From assembly GCF_011045835.1 (NCBI RefSeq), contig NZ_CP047350.1:62001-126000 (forward strand): DNA of 64,000 bases, in the 5' to 3' direction. Position numbers and translations under genes: made by a program. Position 1 is the stretch's first letter. Every line of letters begins with the position of its first letter. The stretch is from Proteus terrae subsp. cibarius. GTDB taxonomy: Bacteria > Pseudomonadota > Gammaproteobacteria > Enterobacterales > Enterobacteriaceae. The notes beneath the pieces were generated by a model that saw only the letters and a list, made by a program, of their open reading frames with translations, searched no databases and was not told the origin of the DNA. Shown piece after piece: positions 7,860 to 14,792 of this stretch.

Positions 7860-8145
7860 TAATCGAGCATGAGTCTCATACGGATGCTCGGGTCGAAAGG
7901 GAATCCCCAGGCGAGTAACCTGTTTGCGGTGATCCATTAGCTGCAGGAGCAGAATAGCATACATCTGGAAGCAAAGCCAGGAAAGCGGCCTATGGAGCTG
8001 TGCGGCAGCGCTCAGTAGGCAATTTTTCAAAATATTGTTAAGCCTTTTCTGAGCATGGTATTTTTCATGGTATTACCAATTAGCAGGAAAATAAGCCATT
8101 GAATATAAAAGATAAAAATGCCTTGTTTACAATAGAGTGGGATAA
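7860..8145 (+). other. Right end of the resistance island (GIsul2-like), no gene
   Basis: No convincing gene lies between sul2 and the plasmid backbone. The stretch has a short inverted repeat (CGAGCATGAGT...ATGCTCG near 7863-7888), then non-coding sequence, and ends in the second copy of the 100-bp island-end repeat (8046-8145). The last bases GAGTGGGA serve as ribosome binding sequence for the next gene. I interpret it as a terminal segment of GIsul2 or a relative joined to the backbone. Confidence 0.45.
8046..8145 (+). repeat. Integrative-element end, copy 2
   Basis: This is the partner of 446-545. Its left block differs by one base (C for G) and its right block by one base in the att core (TTTACAATAGAGTGGGA). 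The core falls directly before the ATG at 8146, so backbone sequence starts here. The two copies lie in direct orientation at either side of the resistance genes, exactly 7,600 bp apart. Confidence 0.6.
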
Positions 8146-8457
8146 ATGGACGCTAAAGAACTGAACCACATGATAGCTGAGGCCTACAGCCGGGATTTGC
8201 AAAAGCCTGAGCTGGTATCGTTCAAAGAGGTGAGTCGCTGGGGGCGTAAGTACGGTTTCCCCGTCGTATGCACTCTGGCCGATGAAAGTGAAGAAAAGCA
8301 GATCCACTGGGCTGCCAGTTTGCTCATTCAAGTAGCCGGTACTTGGCCGCGAGAAGATATGCCGGAATTGCTCACACCGGAACGGGGCTCCGCGCTGTTC
8401 AACGATGCGATGCAGTTATTGGCGAATGGGCTTGGAGCAGCAAATCAATTGCGCTGA
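8146..8457 (+). CDS. Conserved hypothetical backbone protein upstream of parA
   Basis: The 103-residue protein has no family that I recognise. It has a mixed, soluble composition with several Trp residues and no signal peptide or membrane segment. The ATG at 8146 is preceded by GAGTGGGATAA, whose GAGTGGGA is the att-like core of the resistance island end, so the island boundary forms its ribosome binding site. It is followed by a strong terminator at 8480 and then the parA promoter region, so it is a separate unit from parAB. Confidence 0.7.
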   Translation: MDAKELNHMIAEAYSRDLQKPELVSFKEVSRWGRKYGFPVVCTLADESEEKQIHWAASLLIQVAGTWPREDMPELLTPERGSALFNDAMQLLANGLGAANQLR

Positions 8458-8479
8458 CAGCACAAACCTTGTCAATAAG

Positions 8480-8501
8480 CGGCCTTCATGGCCGTTTTTT
8501 T
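8480..8501 (+). terminator. Rho-independent terminator
   Basis: CGGCC and GGCCG pair around TTCAT and are followed by seven T residues. The site ends the unit at 8146 and insulates parA. Confidence 0.85.
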
Positions 8502-8540
8502 GTTTAAAGTTTGTTTTAACAGAACCATAATTAGATATTG

Positions 8541-8557
8541 CAGTATCATTTTATGAT
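8541..8557 (+). promoter_or_regulatory. Candidate operator motif, copy 1 (parA side)
   Basis: The 17-mer CAGTATCATTTTATGAT occurs here and, in inverse orientation, at 12133-12149. A degenerate copy is at 11934-11947. It contains a dyad (ATCAT/ATGAT) and sits about 75-90 bp before parA. It is probably a regulator or partition-protein binding site; the protein is unknown. Confidence 0.5.
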
Positions 8558-8566
8558 CGCTACAAT

Positions 8567-8582
8567 CTTTCACATGTGAAAG
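8567..8582 (+). promoter_or_regulatory. CTTTCACATGTGAAAG palindrome, copy 1
   Basis: This perfect 16-bp palindrome lies 48 bp before the parA start. Further copies lie at 11981-11998, 29860-29879 and 50969-50984. The half-site TTTCAC/GTGAAA resembles chromosomal parS but with a 2-bp longer centre. A parS-like site or the operator of a plasmid-wide repressor are both possible. Confidence 0.6.
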
Positions 8583-8630
8583 TTTGGGGGTGGTCTTGAT
8601 CACCTGCGAGAAACCAAAATAGAGGTGGGT

Positions 8631-9416
8631 ATGGCAAAAGTAATCAGCTTCGCCAACCAGAAAGGCGGAGTGGGTAAGAGTACCCTCTGTATCCAGCAGG
8701 CCTTTTATCTGGCGTTACAGAAGAAAAAGAAAGTGCTGGTCTTGGATATGGATGGTCAGGGGAACACGTCCTCTCGACTGGCCCCCAGACGAGAGCTTGA
8801 GGATGGTGACTACGAGCCCATCCTCACAGGAACCAAAACCGCAGAGCTGTTCGCTTACGAGCTGGACGGCATTGAGGTCATGCACTGCCCTTGCGGTGCA
8901 GACCTCATTCATACGCCGAAAAACGACCCGGATCTGTTTGAGATGGAGGCTGTGCCTCTTGACCAGGCCATGAATCCGGCTCGCCATTTGGCTGAGCTGT
9001 TTGAGAACTACGACTACGTGCTGATTGATTGTCCGCCTAGCCTCGGCAGAAAGCTGGTGGCAGCGTTGGTGATGTCTACCCATGTGGCATGTCCAGTAAA
9101 GCTCTCTGGCTTCGCTGTGGACGGCGTAGAAGGTCTCCTGAACACGATTATTGGTGTGCGCGAGGCGTACAACCAAGATTTGGAGATCCTGGGCATCGTG
9201 ATCAACGACATGGACCGCTCTGTCAATCACGACAAAGCCCTCAAGTCGCTGGAGAACACAGTTCCGGATCTGTTGTTTGAGAACAAAATTATGCACCGGC
9301 CTCCGCTCGATACGGCGACGACTGATGGCATCCCTGTCTGGGAGCTTCGCTATGGACATGTCGCGGCCAAAGAAGTTGAGGCGGTGTTGGAAGAACTATT
9401 AGAGAAGGTGGGCTAA
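8631..9416 (+). CDS. parA: ParA-family partition ATPase
   Basis: The 261-residue Walker-type ATPase drives plasmid segregation with ParB. The deviant Walker A KGGVGKST lies at residues 11-18, LDMDGQGNTSS follows as the Walker A' region, and YVLIDCPPSL is the Walker B-like segment. The short N-terminus lacks the DNA-binding extension of type Ia ParA proteins. The ATG at 8631 is chosen over a GTG at 8625 because GAGGT at 8622-8626 is the ribosome binding site. The gene is followed after 3 bp by parB. The upstream palindromes suggest autoregulation or a centromere. Confidence 0.93.
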   Translation: MAKVISFANQKGGVGKSTLCIQQAFYLALQKKKKVLVLDMDGQGNTSSRLAPRRELEDGDYEPILTGTKTAELFAYELDGIEVMHCPCGADLIHTPKNDPDLFEMEAVPLDQAMNPARHLAELFENYDYVLIDCPPSLGRKLVAALVMSTHVACPVKLSGFAVDGVEGLLNTIIGVREAYNQDLEILGIVINDMDRSVNHDKALKSLENTVPDLLFENKIMHRPPLDTATTDGIPVWELRYGHVAAKEVEAVLEELLEKVG

Positions 9417-9419
9417 GCG

Positions 9420-10601
9420 ATGGCATTGAACAATTTAAAAGGCCTGTCCGAACTTGCTAAAGCCGCCAAAGGCAAGAAAGGCAAAGAGGTTCTTACCGTA
9501 CCTGTTGACGACGTTGTATCCAAGGTCCAGGTTCGTAAGCGCTTCCGTAACATTGAAGAGCTGGCGGCAACCTTGCTGACCGAAGGGCAGCAGTCTCCGA
9601 TCATCGTGTTCCCGAAGAACGAAGAAGGCAAGTTCGTCATCCAAAAAGGGGAGCGGCGTTGGAGAGCGTGTAAACACGCTGGTATCGAGACCATTGACTT
9701 GGTGGTGAATGATAAGGTCCAGAACAACTTGGACGAGACTGCTGGTGAGCTGATCGAAAACATCCAGCGGGATGACTTGACTCCGGTAGAGATTGCCGAG
9801 GCGTTAAACCTGTTTATTGAAGAAGGTTGGAAGCAAAAGGATATTGCTGATCGGCTCGGTAAGAATATCACTTTCGTATCTACGCATCTGTCGTTGCTCA
9901 AGCTACCTGACTGTGTGCGTGAGTTATACGATAATGAAGTATGTTCTGATACAGAGACCTTGAATAACCTTCGTCTCTTGTTCGATCTGAATGAAGAAAG
10001 ATGTCGCGCCGTCTGCGCGGTGGCTATGTCTGACGGGATTACTCGTAAACAAAGCCGTGAGCTGCTGAATGATGCCAAACGTATCAAAGACGAAATGGAA
10101 AAAGGCCCACTGACTGGCTCCCACCAGAATGATGAGCTTGGCGCTGGCAACACCGACGAGCAATCCCTCAACTCGGGTGGGGATGGTACGTCGGAACAAA
10201 CCGGGAATGACGACCTGAACCTTGCCCAGGAGGAACTGGAAGGGGGTAAAAATTCCAATGGTCAGGACGATGATGACGAAGACCCTTTGCGTGATGAAGA
10301 GGGTGAGCACAAAGATCCTGTCAAGCAGCCAGATAACAGCGGCAAGGACAAAGATGAAGAAGGCGGTGATGCTCTTCCTCCTCTGCCGAAGGACAAGGAA
10401 TGGAAGAACGTCCGGGCTGACAGTTTGATTTTTGCTGTCAACGTTAACCTGGATGGCGAGACCAAACGTGGAGTCATCATGACCGACCGTGTTGCTCTGG
10501 TTCCGTCTACTGTCTGGGTTAAAACGCTCGATGGCGAAGGCAAGGAAAAGCATGTTCATGTGCCTGTGTCAGACATTGAACTCCTGAGTGTCGAAGGCTA
10601 A
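9420..10601 (+). CDS. parB: ParB-family partition protein
   Basis: The 393-residue product has a ParB/Spo0J N-terminal domain (VRKRFRNIEELAATLLTEGQ, FVIQKGERRWRACKHAG), a DNA-binding HTH region (ADRLGKNITFVSTHLSLLKL), and an unusual long acidic linker from about residue 225 to 325 rich in Asp, Glu, Asn and Gly. A final 60-residue domain (LIFAVNVNLDGETKRGVIMTDR) follows. The gene is coupled to parA. The GERRWRA motif suggests CTP-dependent clamp behaviour as in other ParB proteins, which is family knowledge. The acidic linker lengthens it beyond typical plasmid ParB proteins. Confidence 0.92.
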   Translation: MALNNLKGLSELAKAAKGKKGKEVLTVPVDDVVSKVQVRKRFRNIEELAATLLTEGQQSPIIVFPKNEEGKFVIQKGERRWRACKHAGIETIDLVVNDKVQNNLDETAGELIENIQRDDLTPVEIAEALNLFIEEGWKQKDIADRLGKNITFVSTHLSLLKLPDCVRELYDNEVCSDTETLNNLRLLFDLNEERCRAVCAVAMSDGITRKQSRELLNDAKRIKDEMEKGPLTGSHQNDELGAGNTDEQSLNSGGDGTSEQTGNDDLNLAQEELEGGKNSNGQDDDDEDPLRDEEGEHKDPVKQPDNSGKDKDEEGGDALPPLPKDKEWKNVRADSLIFAVNVNLDGETKRGVIMTDRVALVPSTVWVKTLDGEGKEKHVHVPVSDIELLSVEG

Positions 10602-10607
10602 TAAAGG

Positions 10608-10632
10608 AGGCCCAGCCAGAGAGGTTGGGCCT
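10608..10632 (+). other. Intercistronic hairpin after parB
   Basis: AGGCCCAGCC and GGTTGGGCCT form a 10-bp stem with one G-U pair around AGAGA. There is no T-run, so it looks more like an mRNA processing or stability element than a terminator. It separates parB from the downstream small gene in the same unit. Confidence 0.5.
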
Positions 10633-10649
10633 GTCAAGAACAGGTGAAT

Positions 10650-10922
10650 ATGAAGATCTCACAGGACATGAAAAGAAAATTTGCTTTGGTGAATGCCCTG
10701 TCTAAAACGGAGAAGCCAAGTCTCCAAGACCTTCACAAGGCAACAAATATTCCTGAATCAACGATCAAGAGACAGTTGTCTGCCCTGCGTGATGAGTTCG
10801 GAATGAATATCTTGTTCGTCAGGGAGTCTACCGGCGAACGAGGTGCCACCGGCTACTACATGCTGACAGACTGGGGGATCTTAGACAGGTCTTCGTTCTT
10901 GAACCGGTACGGAAAACTGTAA
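10650..10922 (+). CDS. Small winged-HTH protein of the partition locus
   Basis: The 90-residue protein has an N-terminal helix-turn-helix (LVNALSKTEKPSLQDLHKAT followed by PESTIKRQLSALRDEFGMNI) like those of ArsR/DeoR-type regulators, and a short beta wing (GERGATGYYMLT). I recall a small gene called 053 reported as part of the IncC parAB maintenance module, and position and size fit. The ATG at 10650 is used, with AGG at 10642; an in-frame GTG at 10644 overlaps that site. It may regulate the operon through the nearby operator motifs. The gene ends in a strong bidirectional terminator. Confidence 0.75.
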   Translation: MKISQDMKRKFALVNALSKTEKPSLQDLHKATNIPESTIKRQLSALRDEFGMNILFVRESTGERGATGYYMLTDWGILDRSSFLNRYGKL

Positions 10923-10951
10923 GGTGCCATAGAGCAGCGCATTGAATGCAA

Positions 10952-10976
10952 AACCCGCCAATCGGCGGGTTTTTTT
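10952..10976. terminator. Bidirectional terminator between convergent genes
   Basis: AACCCGCC and GGCGGGTT form an 8-bp stem around AATC, followed by T residues on the plus strand and preceded by A residues that give a T-run on the minus strand. It serves both the parAB unit and the convergent gene at 10975-11610, whose stop codon overlaps it. Confidence 0.88.
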
Positions 10977-11610
10977 ATGCTGCCACGGTAGCGGCGGTTG
11001 CTGGAGGTTTTTCGGCGTAGTAGGCGATGTTCTTGGTTCGTCTGCTAAGGGTGTCTATGCCGACGATACTCAGCGTTTTGGGAGTGGTATTGCGGGACTC
11101 GAAATAATGGAATAGCTGGATCATGCAGCACTTCACCATCAACGGATCGATGTCTTCCAGGTAGATTGAGGCTTCTCTCAATGCTTCGGGACCGTGGTTC
11201 TCGATCAGGTTTTCCATCCAGTGAATGGCGTTGATGCCAGAACCACAGCAGGGCTCATAAAAGTCTGCCGAAGACTGTGAGCCAACAATGAGTGACATCA
11301 AGCGGCCAATCTCTGGAGGAGTGGGGAAGTAATTGGTGCCCTTCTTGTGGAAGCCAGACATGCTTAGGACGTAACCCAAAACATCGCTGGTGGGGTCGCG
11401 CTTAATGGCGGCAGACAGGACGTGAGAGAGCTCGAAGGCGACCGGCTGAAGTTCTTCCGGGATCTCCTCCTTGGCTGGGTATAGGCCAGTCTGCAAGTAT
11501 GCCCACTGGTCAATAAAGGCCTCAACAAACCGAGATGTGCCCATTCTGTATCGGGACTGCTCGATGAGAGATAAAGCCTTGGATGTAAGTTGCTGTGTTT
11601 CTGGTGACAT
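10975..11610 (-). CDS. SAM-methyltransferase-like protein without the NPPY motif
   Basis: The 211-residue protein resembles the core of N6-adenine DNA methyltransferases of the HsdM type. NYFPTPPEIGRLM is followed by motif I FYEPCCGSGINAIHWM, and IYLEDIDPLMVKCC is a motif II-like acidic strand. No NPPY/DPPY catalytic motif IV is seen before the frame ends, so it may bind SAM without methylating DNA, or need a partner. The ATG at 11610 has GGAG five bases upstream; the longer frame to 11643 has only a TTG. It is transcribed toward the parAB terminator. Confidence 0.65.
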   Translation of the reverse strand: MSPETQQLTSKALSLIEQSRYRMGTSRFVEAFIDQWAYLQTGLYPAKEEIPEELQPVAFELSHVLSAAIKRDPTSDVLGYVLSMSGFHKKGTNYFPTPPEIGRLMSLIVGSQSSADFYEPCCGSGINAIHWMENLIENHGPEALREASIYLEDIDPLMVKCCMIQLFHYFESRNTTPKTLSIVGIDTLSRRTKNIAYYAEKPPATAATVAA

Positions 11611-11655
11611 AAGCGCTCCAGTTTGTTCTGACGAAACATTCAAGAGGTAGAAACG

Positions 11656-11681
11656 AAGAACCCCGCCGAAGCGAGGTTCTT
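11656..11681 (-). terminator. Hairpin between the 47-residue gene and the methyltransferase-like gene
   Basis: AAGAACCCCGC and GCGAGGTTCTT pair with one mismatch around CGAA. It lies downstream of the small minus-strand gene and may end or attenuate its transcript before 11610. The T-run is weak on both strands. Confidence 0.5.
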
Positions 11682-11701
11682 TGCTTTCCTGCCTGATCGC
11701 C

Positions 11702-11845
11702 TTAATGCCGAAGCAAAGACGTCTTGATAAAGTCGGGGCAACCGGACATTTCCCGGTCGATGAAGTCCTGACGTTTCGCCAGCGGCCATTTCATGAACGC
11801 CGCGAGCGGGATGCGCTTATTCGTGTTAGTATTGCCTTGCAGCAT
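11702..11845 (-). CDS. Small hypothetical protein (47 residues)
   Basis: A minus-strand frame starts at an ATG at 11845 preceded by AGGAGC seven bases upstream and encodes 47 residues, including AAFMKWPLAKRQDFIDREMS and a CPDF segment. The good ribosome binding site and position between promoter-like sequence and a hairpin support a real gene. It is basic and soluble with no recognised family. It reads toward the methyltransferase-like gene and could be cotranscribed with it. Confidence 0.55.
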   Translation of the reverse strand: MLQGNTNTNKRIPLAAFMKWPLAKRQDFIDREMSGCPDFIKTSLLRH

Positions 11846-11933
11846 AACAAAGCTCCTTAATTGCTTGATTGTGTTGTAAGGGCTGCAACGAAGGTCGAAG
11901 AGCGATGCGGCCCTTATTTATGATTATTACAGC

Positions 11934-11947
11934 ATCATAAAATAATA
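11934..11947 (-). promoter_or_regulatory. Candidate operator motif, degenerate copy
   Basis: On the minus strand this reads TATTATTTTATGAT, matching TATCATTTTATGAT of the parA-side motif with one change. It lies 35 bp from a CTTTCACATGTGAAAG palindrome, the same pairing of motifs as upstream of parA. Confidence 0.4.
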
Positions 11948-11980
11948 TCAAGGGACAATAAAACGATACCAAGAAACAAA

Positions 11981-11998
11981 ACTTTCACATGTGAAAGT
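11981..11998. promoter_or_regulatory. ACTTTCACATGTGAAAGT palindrome, copy 2
   Basis: This perfect 18-bp palindrome lies in the divergent intergenic region between the minus-strand 47-residue gene (11845) and the plus-strand operon at 12164, where one bound protein could control both. Confidence 0.6.
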
Positions 11999-12049
11999 CT
12001 CCCCGCTGTCCACCTCGCACACTCCAAACGCCCAAATAACTTGTCTATC

Positions 12050-12064
12050 TGCCCAAAATGGGCG
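12050..12064 (+). promoter_or_regulatory. Candidate AcaCD-type activator box
   Basis: TGCCCAAAATGGGCG is a near-perfect inverted repeat and the same motif as before the tra operons. It lies about 115 bp before the operon starting at 12164, so this run of unknown genes may belong to the transfer regulon. Assignment to AcaCD is inferred. Confidence 0.6.
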
Positions 12065-12132
12065 CGTAAGCGTCCGATAGAAAGTAATTGTTAGTGAGAT
12101 ATTGACTACACGGAATATGGCTATATCATAGA

Positions 12133-12149
12133 ATCATAAAATGATACTG
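12133..12149 (-). promoter_or_regulatory. Candidate operator motif, copy 2
   Basis: This is the exact inverse complement of the 17-mer at 8541-8557. It lies only 15 bp before the start at 12164, so a bound protein would probably block transcription or initiation there. Confidence 0.5.
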
Positions 12150-12163
12150 TAAAAGTGATATGT

Positions 12164-12541
12164 ATGCCAAAGCAAGCAAATCATCTCCGTTTGAAGAAAC
12201 CTTGCGCCAACTGTCCATTCCGGAAGGAGGGCGCTATCGAGCTGGTCCCTGGGCGATTAGAAGGCATCATCAACGACATCGTTGAAAACGACATGACGAC
12301 GTTTCATTGCCACAAGACCGTGCATTCAAAGTCAGGTGGTGAATGGGATGAAGAGGGTAACTATGCACCTTCGGGACAAGAGTCGATGTGTGCCGGTGCT
12401 GCGGCTTACTTGATGAAAATAGGCAGGCCGACAGTGGCTATGCGAATTGCCTTTGCGTTTGGTGATGCAAAGGTGTCCGACTGGGACGAAGCTCAAGAGC
12501 TGGTTGTCGAGCCTTTGGTACAAGGGGACCGAAATGAGTAA
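12164..12541 (+). CDS. Cys/His-rich DUF6283-like protein
   Basis: The 125-residue protein carries conserved-looking metal-ligand motifs: KKPCANCPFRK near the N-terminus, TTFHCHKTVH in the middle and SMCAGAAAYL later. These could bind zinc or an iron-sulfur cluster. It fits the DUF6283 family as I recall it; no activity is known to me. The ATG at 12164 is favoured over a GTG at 12155. It is the first gene of a long co-oriented run to 18522 and overlaps the next start by 8 bases (ATGAGTAA). Confidence 0.7.
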   Translation: MPKQANHLRLKKPCANCPFRKEGAIELVPGRLEGIINDIVENDMTTFHCHKTVHSKSGGEWDEEGNYAPSGQESMCAGAAAYLMKIGRPTVAMRIAFAFGDAKVSDWDEAQELVVEPLVQGDRNE

Positions 12542-12815
12542 GCGATATGCGGTAGTGCCGCATCCGAAACTGAAACGAGAGTACAAAGGTCGGCTGGTCA
12601 GAACTACTCGGGTACTAAAAAACGGCTGGGGGGTGATCCCTCTAGGGGCTGTGGCAACGGTCACGCATCAGTCTCCCAAGGGATCAGAACTGACCTTTGA
12701 ACCATGCGACTGCTGCGGCCTGAAAGCCATTATCAGTCATGTAAGCATGGACTCCATTGAATTTATCGAACCGATTACTGAGGAAGAAGATGGACGAGAA
12801 CAAGCTCAACATTGA
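12534..12815 (+). CDS. Hypothetical protein with CDCCG motif
   Basis: The 93-residue protein looks like a small beta-rich domain (YKGRLVRTTRVLKNGWGVIPLGAVATVTHQ) followed by a FEPCDCCGLKA segment and an acidic tail. The barrel-like first half suggests an SH3- or KOW-like fold, but this is a guess from pattern. Its ATG overlaps the previous stop, and its 3' end overlaps the next gene by 26 bases, indicating tight coupling. No function is assigned. Confidence 0.65.
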   Translation: MSKRYAVVPHPKLKREYKGRLVRTTRVLKNGWGVIPLGAVATVTHQSPKGSELTFEPCDCCGLKAIISHVSMDSIEFIEPITEEEDGREQAQH

Positions 12816-13464
12816 AACGGTCGATGGGCACAACGAGCTGGTAGTCAGCTTTTTGTCCAGAATGGTAAGCCTGAGTGACGAGGAAAAGCAGACAGTATTG
12901 TCCTGCCTTCCGGGCACCGGCAAACAAACAATCACCCAGCTCTATGAGGCGCTGCGTTCTCAAGGGCACCAGGATCTTGCAGAGAAGGTCGAACCATACC
13001 TCCAGCAGGGGGTGTTTGGGCCGATCTTCGATAACGCCAAGTCCAAGGTGTTCGTTCGGGACGAAGCGCCTTTTTTCCTCATGGATGAAAATCCTTTGAA
13101 CTGGGATGACGCTAAAGCATTCAATCGCCTACGTATGAGTACGACCTGTGTTCTTGGCCGTGGCGGCTGGACTATCGGTGAGCGCTTTGATGACCGCTTT
13201 GATACCGAGGTGGGCGGAACACAGCTTATCGTCACCCAGTCACTCAACGAAAAAGGTGAGATTGAAGGAGGACTTCCTACCTCGATGTCGCTGAATGACT
13301 TTGCTGAGTTCCCTAAACAGCCAAGGCCTCCTCAAATAGTCGATTACCAGGAAGACAAGCGATACACGCTTGAGGAAGCGGAAGCTATCCCTGAGCTCGC
13401 ACCAGTGGTTCAGCGTCTGAAAGAGCGCATCGAAGAGTATGAGGAGAGAAGAGCCCATGATTGA
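12790..13464 (+). CDS. Hypothetical protein (224 residues)
   Basis: The product is acidic and soluble, with a charged C-terminal helix rich in Glu and Arg (RLKERIEEYEERRAHD). It has no signal peptide, no recognised domain and no obvious catalytic motif. The ATG at 12790 is used because GAGGAAGAAG directly precedes it; a longer frame from 12757 has no better site. It overlaps neighbours on both sides, so it is part of the same coupled operon. Confidence 0.65.
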   Translation: MDENKLNIETVDGHNELVVSFLSRMVSLSDEEKQTVLSCLPGTGKQTITQLYEALRSQGHQDLAEKVEPYLQQGVFGPIFDNAKSKVFVRDEAPFFLMDENPLNWDDAKAFNRLRMSTTCVLGRGGWTIGERFDDRFDTEVGGTQLIVTQSLNEKGEIEGGLPTSMSLNDFAEFPKQPRPPQIVDYQEDKRYTLEEAEAIPELAPVVQRLKERIEEYEERRAHD

Positions 13465-13963
13465 CATGACATGCCGCCTCTGTGCTGGTTCCGGTGTTTA
13501 TGACTTTTCCCCTTCCAAAGAAACCTGCGGTATGTGCCAAGGGCATGGGAAATTTGCTGACGCCAAAGCAATGCTGGTGGCTGCCATCGAGCTGGCAAAG
13601 AAGCAACGCGAGCCGGTCATTGAAGTGGTAATGGGGTTGGTGCTCCAGGGTGTGGATGTTAGAGGGAAGGAGCCTGGAGAGCGGTTCAAGGCTGCTCAGG
13701 CCTTTAACGCCCCAGGGCACAACCTATTACGATACGGGTGGGATGCTTGGGAGCTCTATGCCCTCCATGAGGGTGTAAGTCCAGAACTTGCATCGCTTGG
13801 CCGAAGTGTGATGCGCGAGTGGCATAGCCATTCATGGGGCCGGTTCAGTGGAGAGGTAGGCTTTAACGCCGCCGAGATCATGATCAAACAGGCCAAAGAC
13901 AACCCAGAAAAAGCAGAAGAGCGCTGGGCGTTCCTGCTTAGTGAAGAATGGATGGTGGAGTAA
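13457..13963 (+). CDS. Protein with DnaJ-like CxxCxGxG zinc motifs
   Basis: The 168-residue protein opens with two CxxCxGxG-type motifs (CRLCAGSG and CGMCQGHG) spaced like one zinc site of the DnaJ central domain. The rest is a helical region with no known match. There is no J domain, so it is not a co-chaperone of the normal type. It may bind nucleic acid or protein through the zinc site. It overlaps the previous gene by 8 bases. Confidence 0.65.
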   Translation: MIDMTCRLCAGSGVYDFSPSKETCGMCQGHGKFADAKAMLVAAIELAKKQREPVIEVVMGLVLQGVDVRGKEPGERFKAAQAFNAPGHNLLRYGWDAWELYALHEGVSPELASLGRSVMREWHSHSWGRFSGEVGFNAAEIMIKQAKDNPEKAEERWAFLLSEEWMVE

Positions 13964-13968
13964 TTGTC

Positions 13969-14280
13969 GTGACAGAACAAACCAATAAGAAATTGATGCT
14001 GGATGAGTCTCCAGATATGCCCCTGCAATTCAAGTGGAGAAAGTTTGGTGGTGCGATTTTTACTGCCACGCAAACAATGGAGCACGTCAAGGAAGGACGT
14101 AAGCTCGGGCCGACTCCAGCAGGGATGCTACCTCAAGAAGTGTGGCTGAACCGCCTGATCGCTATGGAAGAAACCCTGCCACGAGGGAAGTTTTTTGACA
14201 GATTCCGCCGCCGCGACAAAAACGAGCAGTATGACTTGGCCGCCGATCATCTCCGTCTTGTCGGACAGAAAAAGCGATAG
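13969..14280 (+). CDS. Hypothetical protein (103 residues)
   Basis: A small soluble protein with no recognised domain and a basic C-terminus (RFRRRDKNEQYDLAADHLRLVGQKKR). The GTG at 13969 is preferred because GGTGGAG lies eight bases upstream; an ATG at 13948 would overlap the previous gene. It is followed 8 bp later by the next gene. Confidence 0.6.
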   Translation: MTEQTNKKLMLDESPDMPLQFKWRKFGGAIFTATQTMEHVKEGRKLGPTPAGMLPQEVWLNRLIAMEETLPRGKFFDRFRRRDKNEQYDLAADHLRLVGQKKR

Positions 14281-14288
14281 GGGGATAG

Positions 14289-14789
14289 ATGAAAGCCCAG
14301 GCATACCCACCATCAGTCATTCGTAAAGGCGCTGTGTTGTACGCAGCCCTTTATTACATCTCTGATGATGATAAAGCAAAGGTCGAGGTTACAGAGTGGA
14401 TAGTTCGCTCTATTCAGAAACGACGCAACTCAACCAGCGATCAACGCTATGTCAATCTTGCCCAAAAGTTAGATGGGATTACGTGGGGGAAAAGGTCACG
14501 GAAGAATGGGGACTTTGGTTGGTTGCCATCTATACCGAGCTGGTGTTTGAAGCAGTTCCGGGAAGGTGGCGAATTGCCTTTTGGCGTTTATACGACGCGA
14601 CTGGCCGCTCTCAAGTTTGCGAAAGTCAGCTTGCAGGAAGAGGTCCAATATTGCGAGGCCGAGCTGAAAAAGCCTCAGACAGAAGAGGATACTCAGGAAC
14701 TCCAAGAGGAGCTGGCGGAGAACCAGAGACTTCTGAAAGCTGCTGGAGCAATGGTGAAGCGCGAGCAAAACAAGAAGAAAAGAGGTTGA
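14289..14789 (+). CDS. Hypothetical protein with C-terminal coiled coil
   Basis: The 166-residue product has a C-terminal third that is a long charged helix (EEVQYCEAELKKPQTEEDTQ onward), likely a coiled coil, and ends in a basic KKKRG. The N-terminal part has a possible winged-helix character (VEVTEWIVRSIQKRRNSTS). GGGGGA precedes the ATG. It ends 3 bp before the cytosine-methyltransferase-like gene, so it may partner it, but that is only positional. Confidence 0.65.
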   Translation: MKAQAYPPSVIRKGAVLYAALYYISDDDKAKVEVTEWIVRSIQKRRNSTSDQRYVNLAQKLDGITWGKRSRKNGDFGWLPSIPSWCLKQFREGGELPFGVYTTRLAALKFAKVSLQEEVQYCEAELKKPQTEEDTQELQEELAENQRLLKAAGAMVKREQNKKKRG

Positions 14790-14792
14790 CCA

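Noticed and set aside
9413..10258. 281-codon Ser-rich minus-strand frame
   Set aside because: It is antisense to parB. The serine runs are complements of the acidic linker codons.
8541..12149. Replication origin with iterons near parA
   Set aside because: Only three dispersed motif copies and no rep gene are present. The replicon is probably outside the window.
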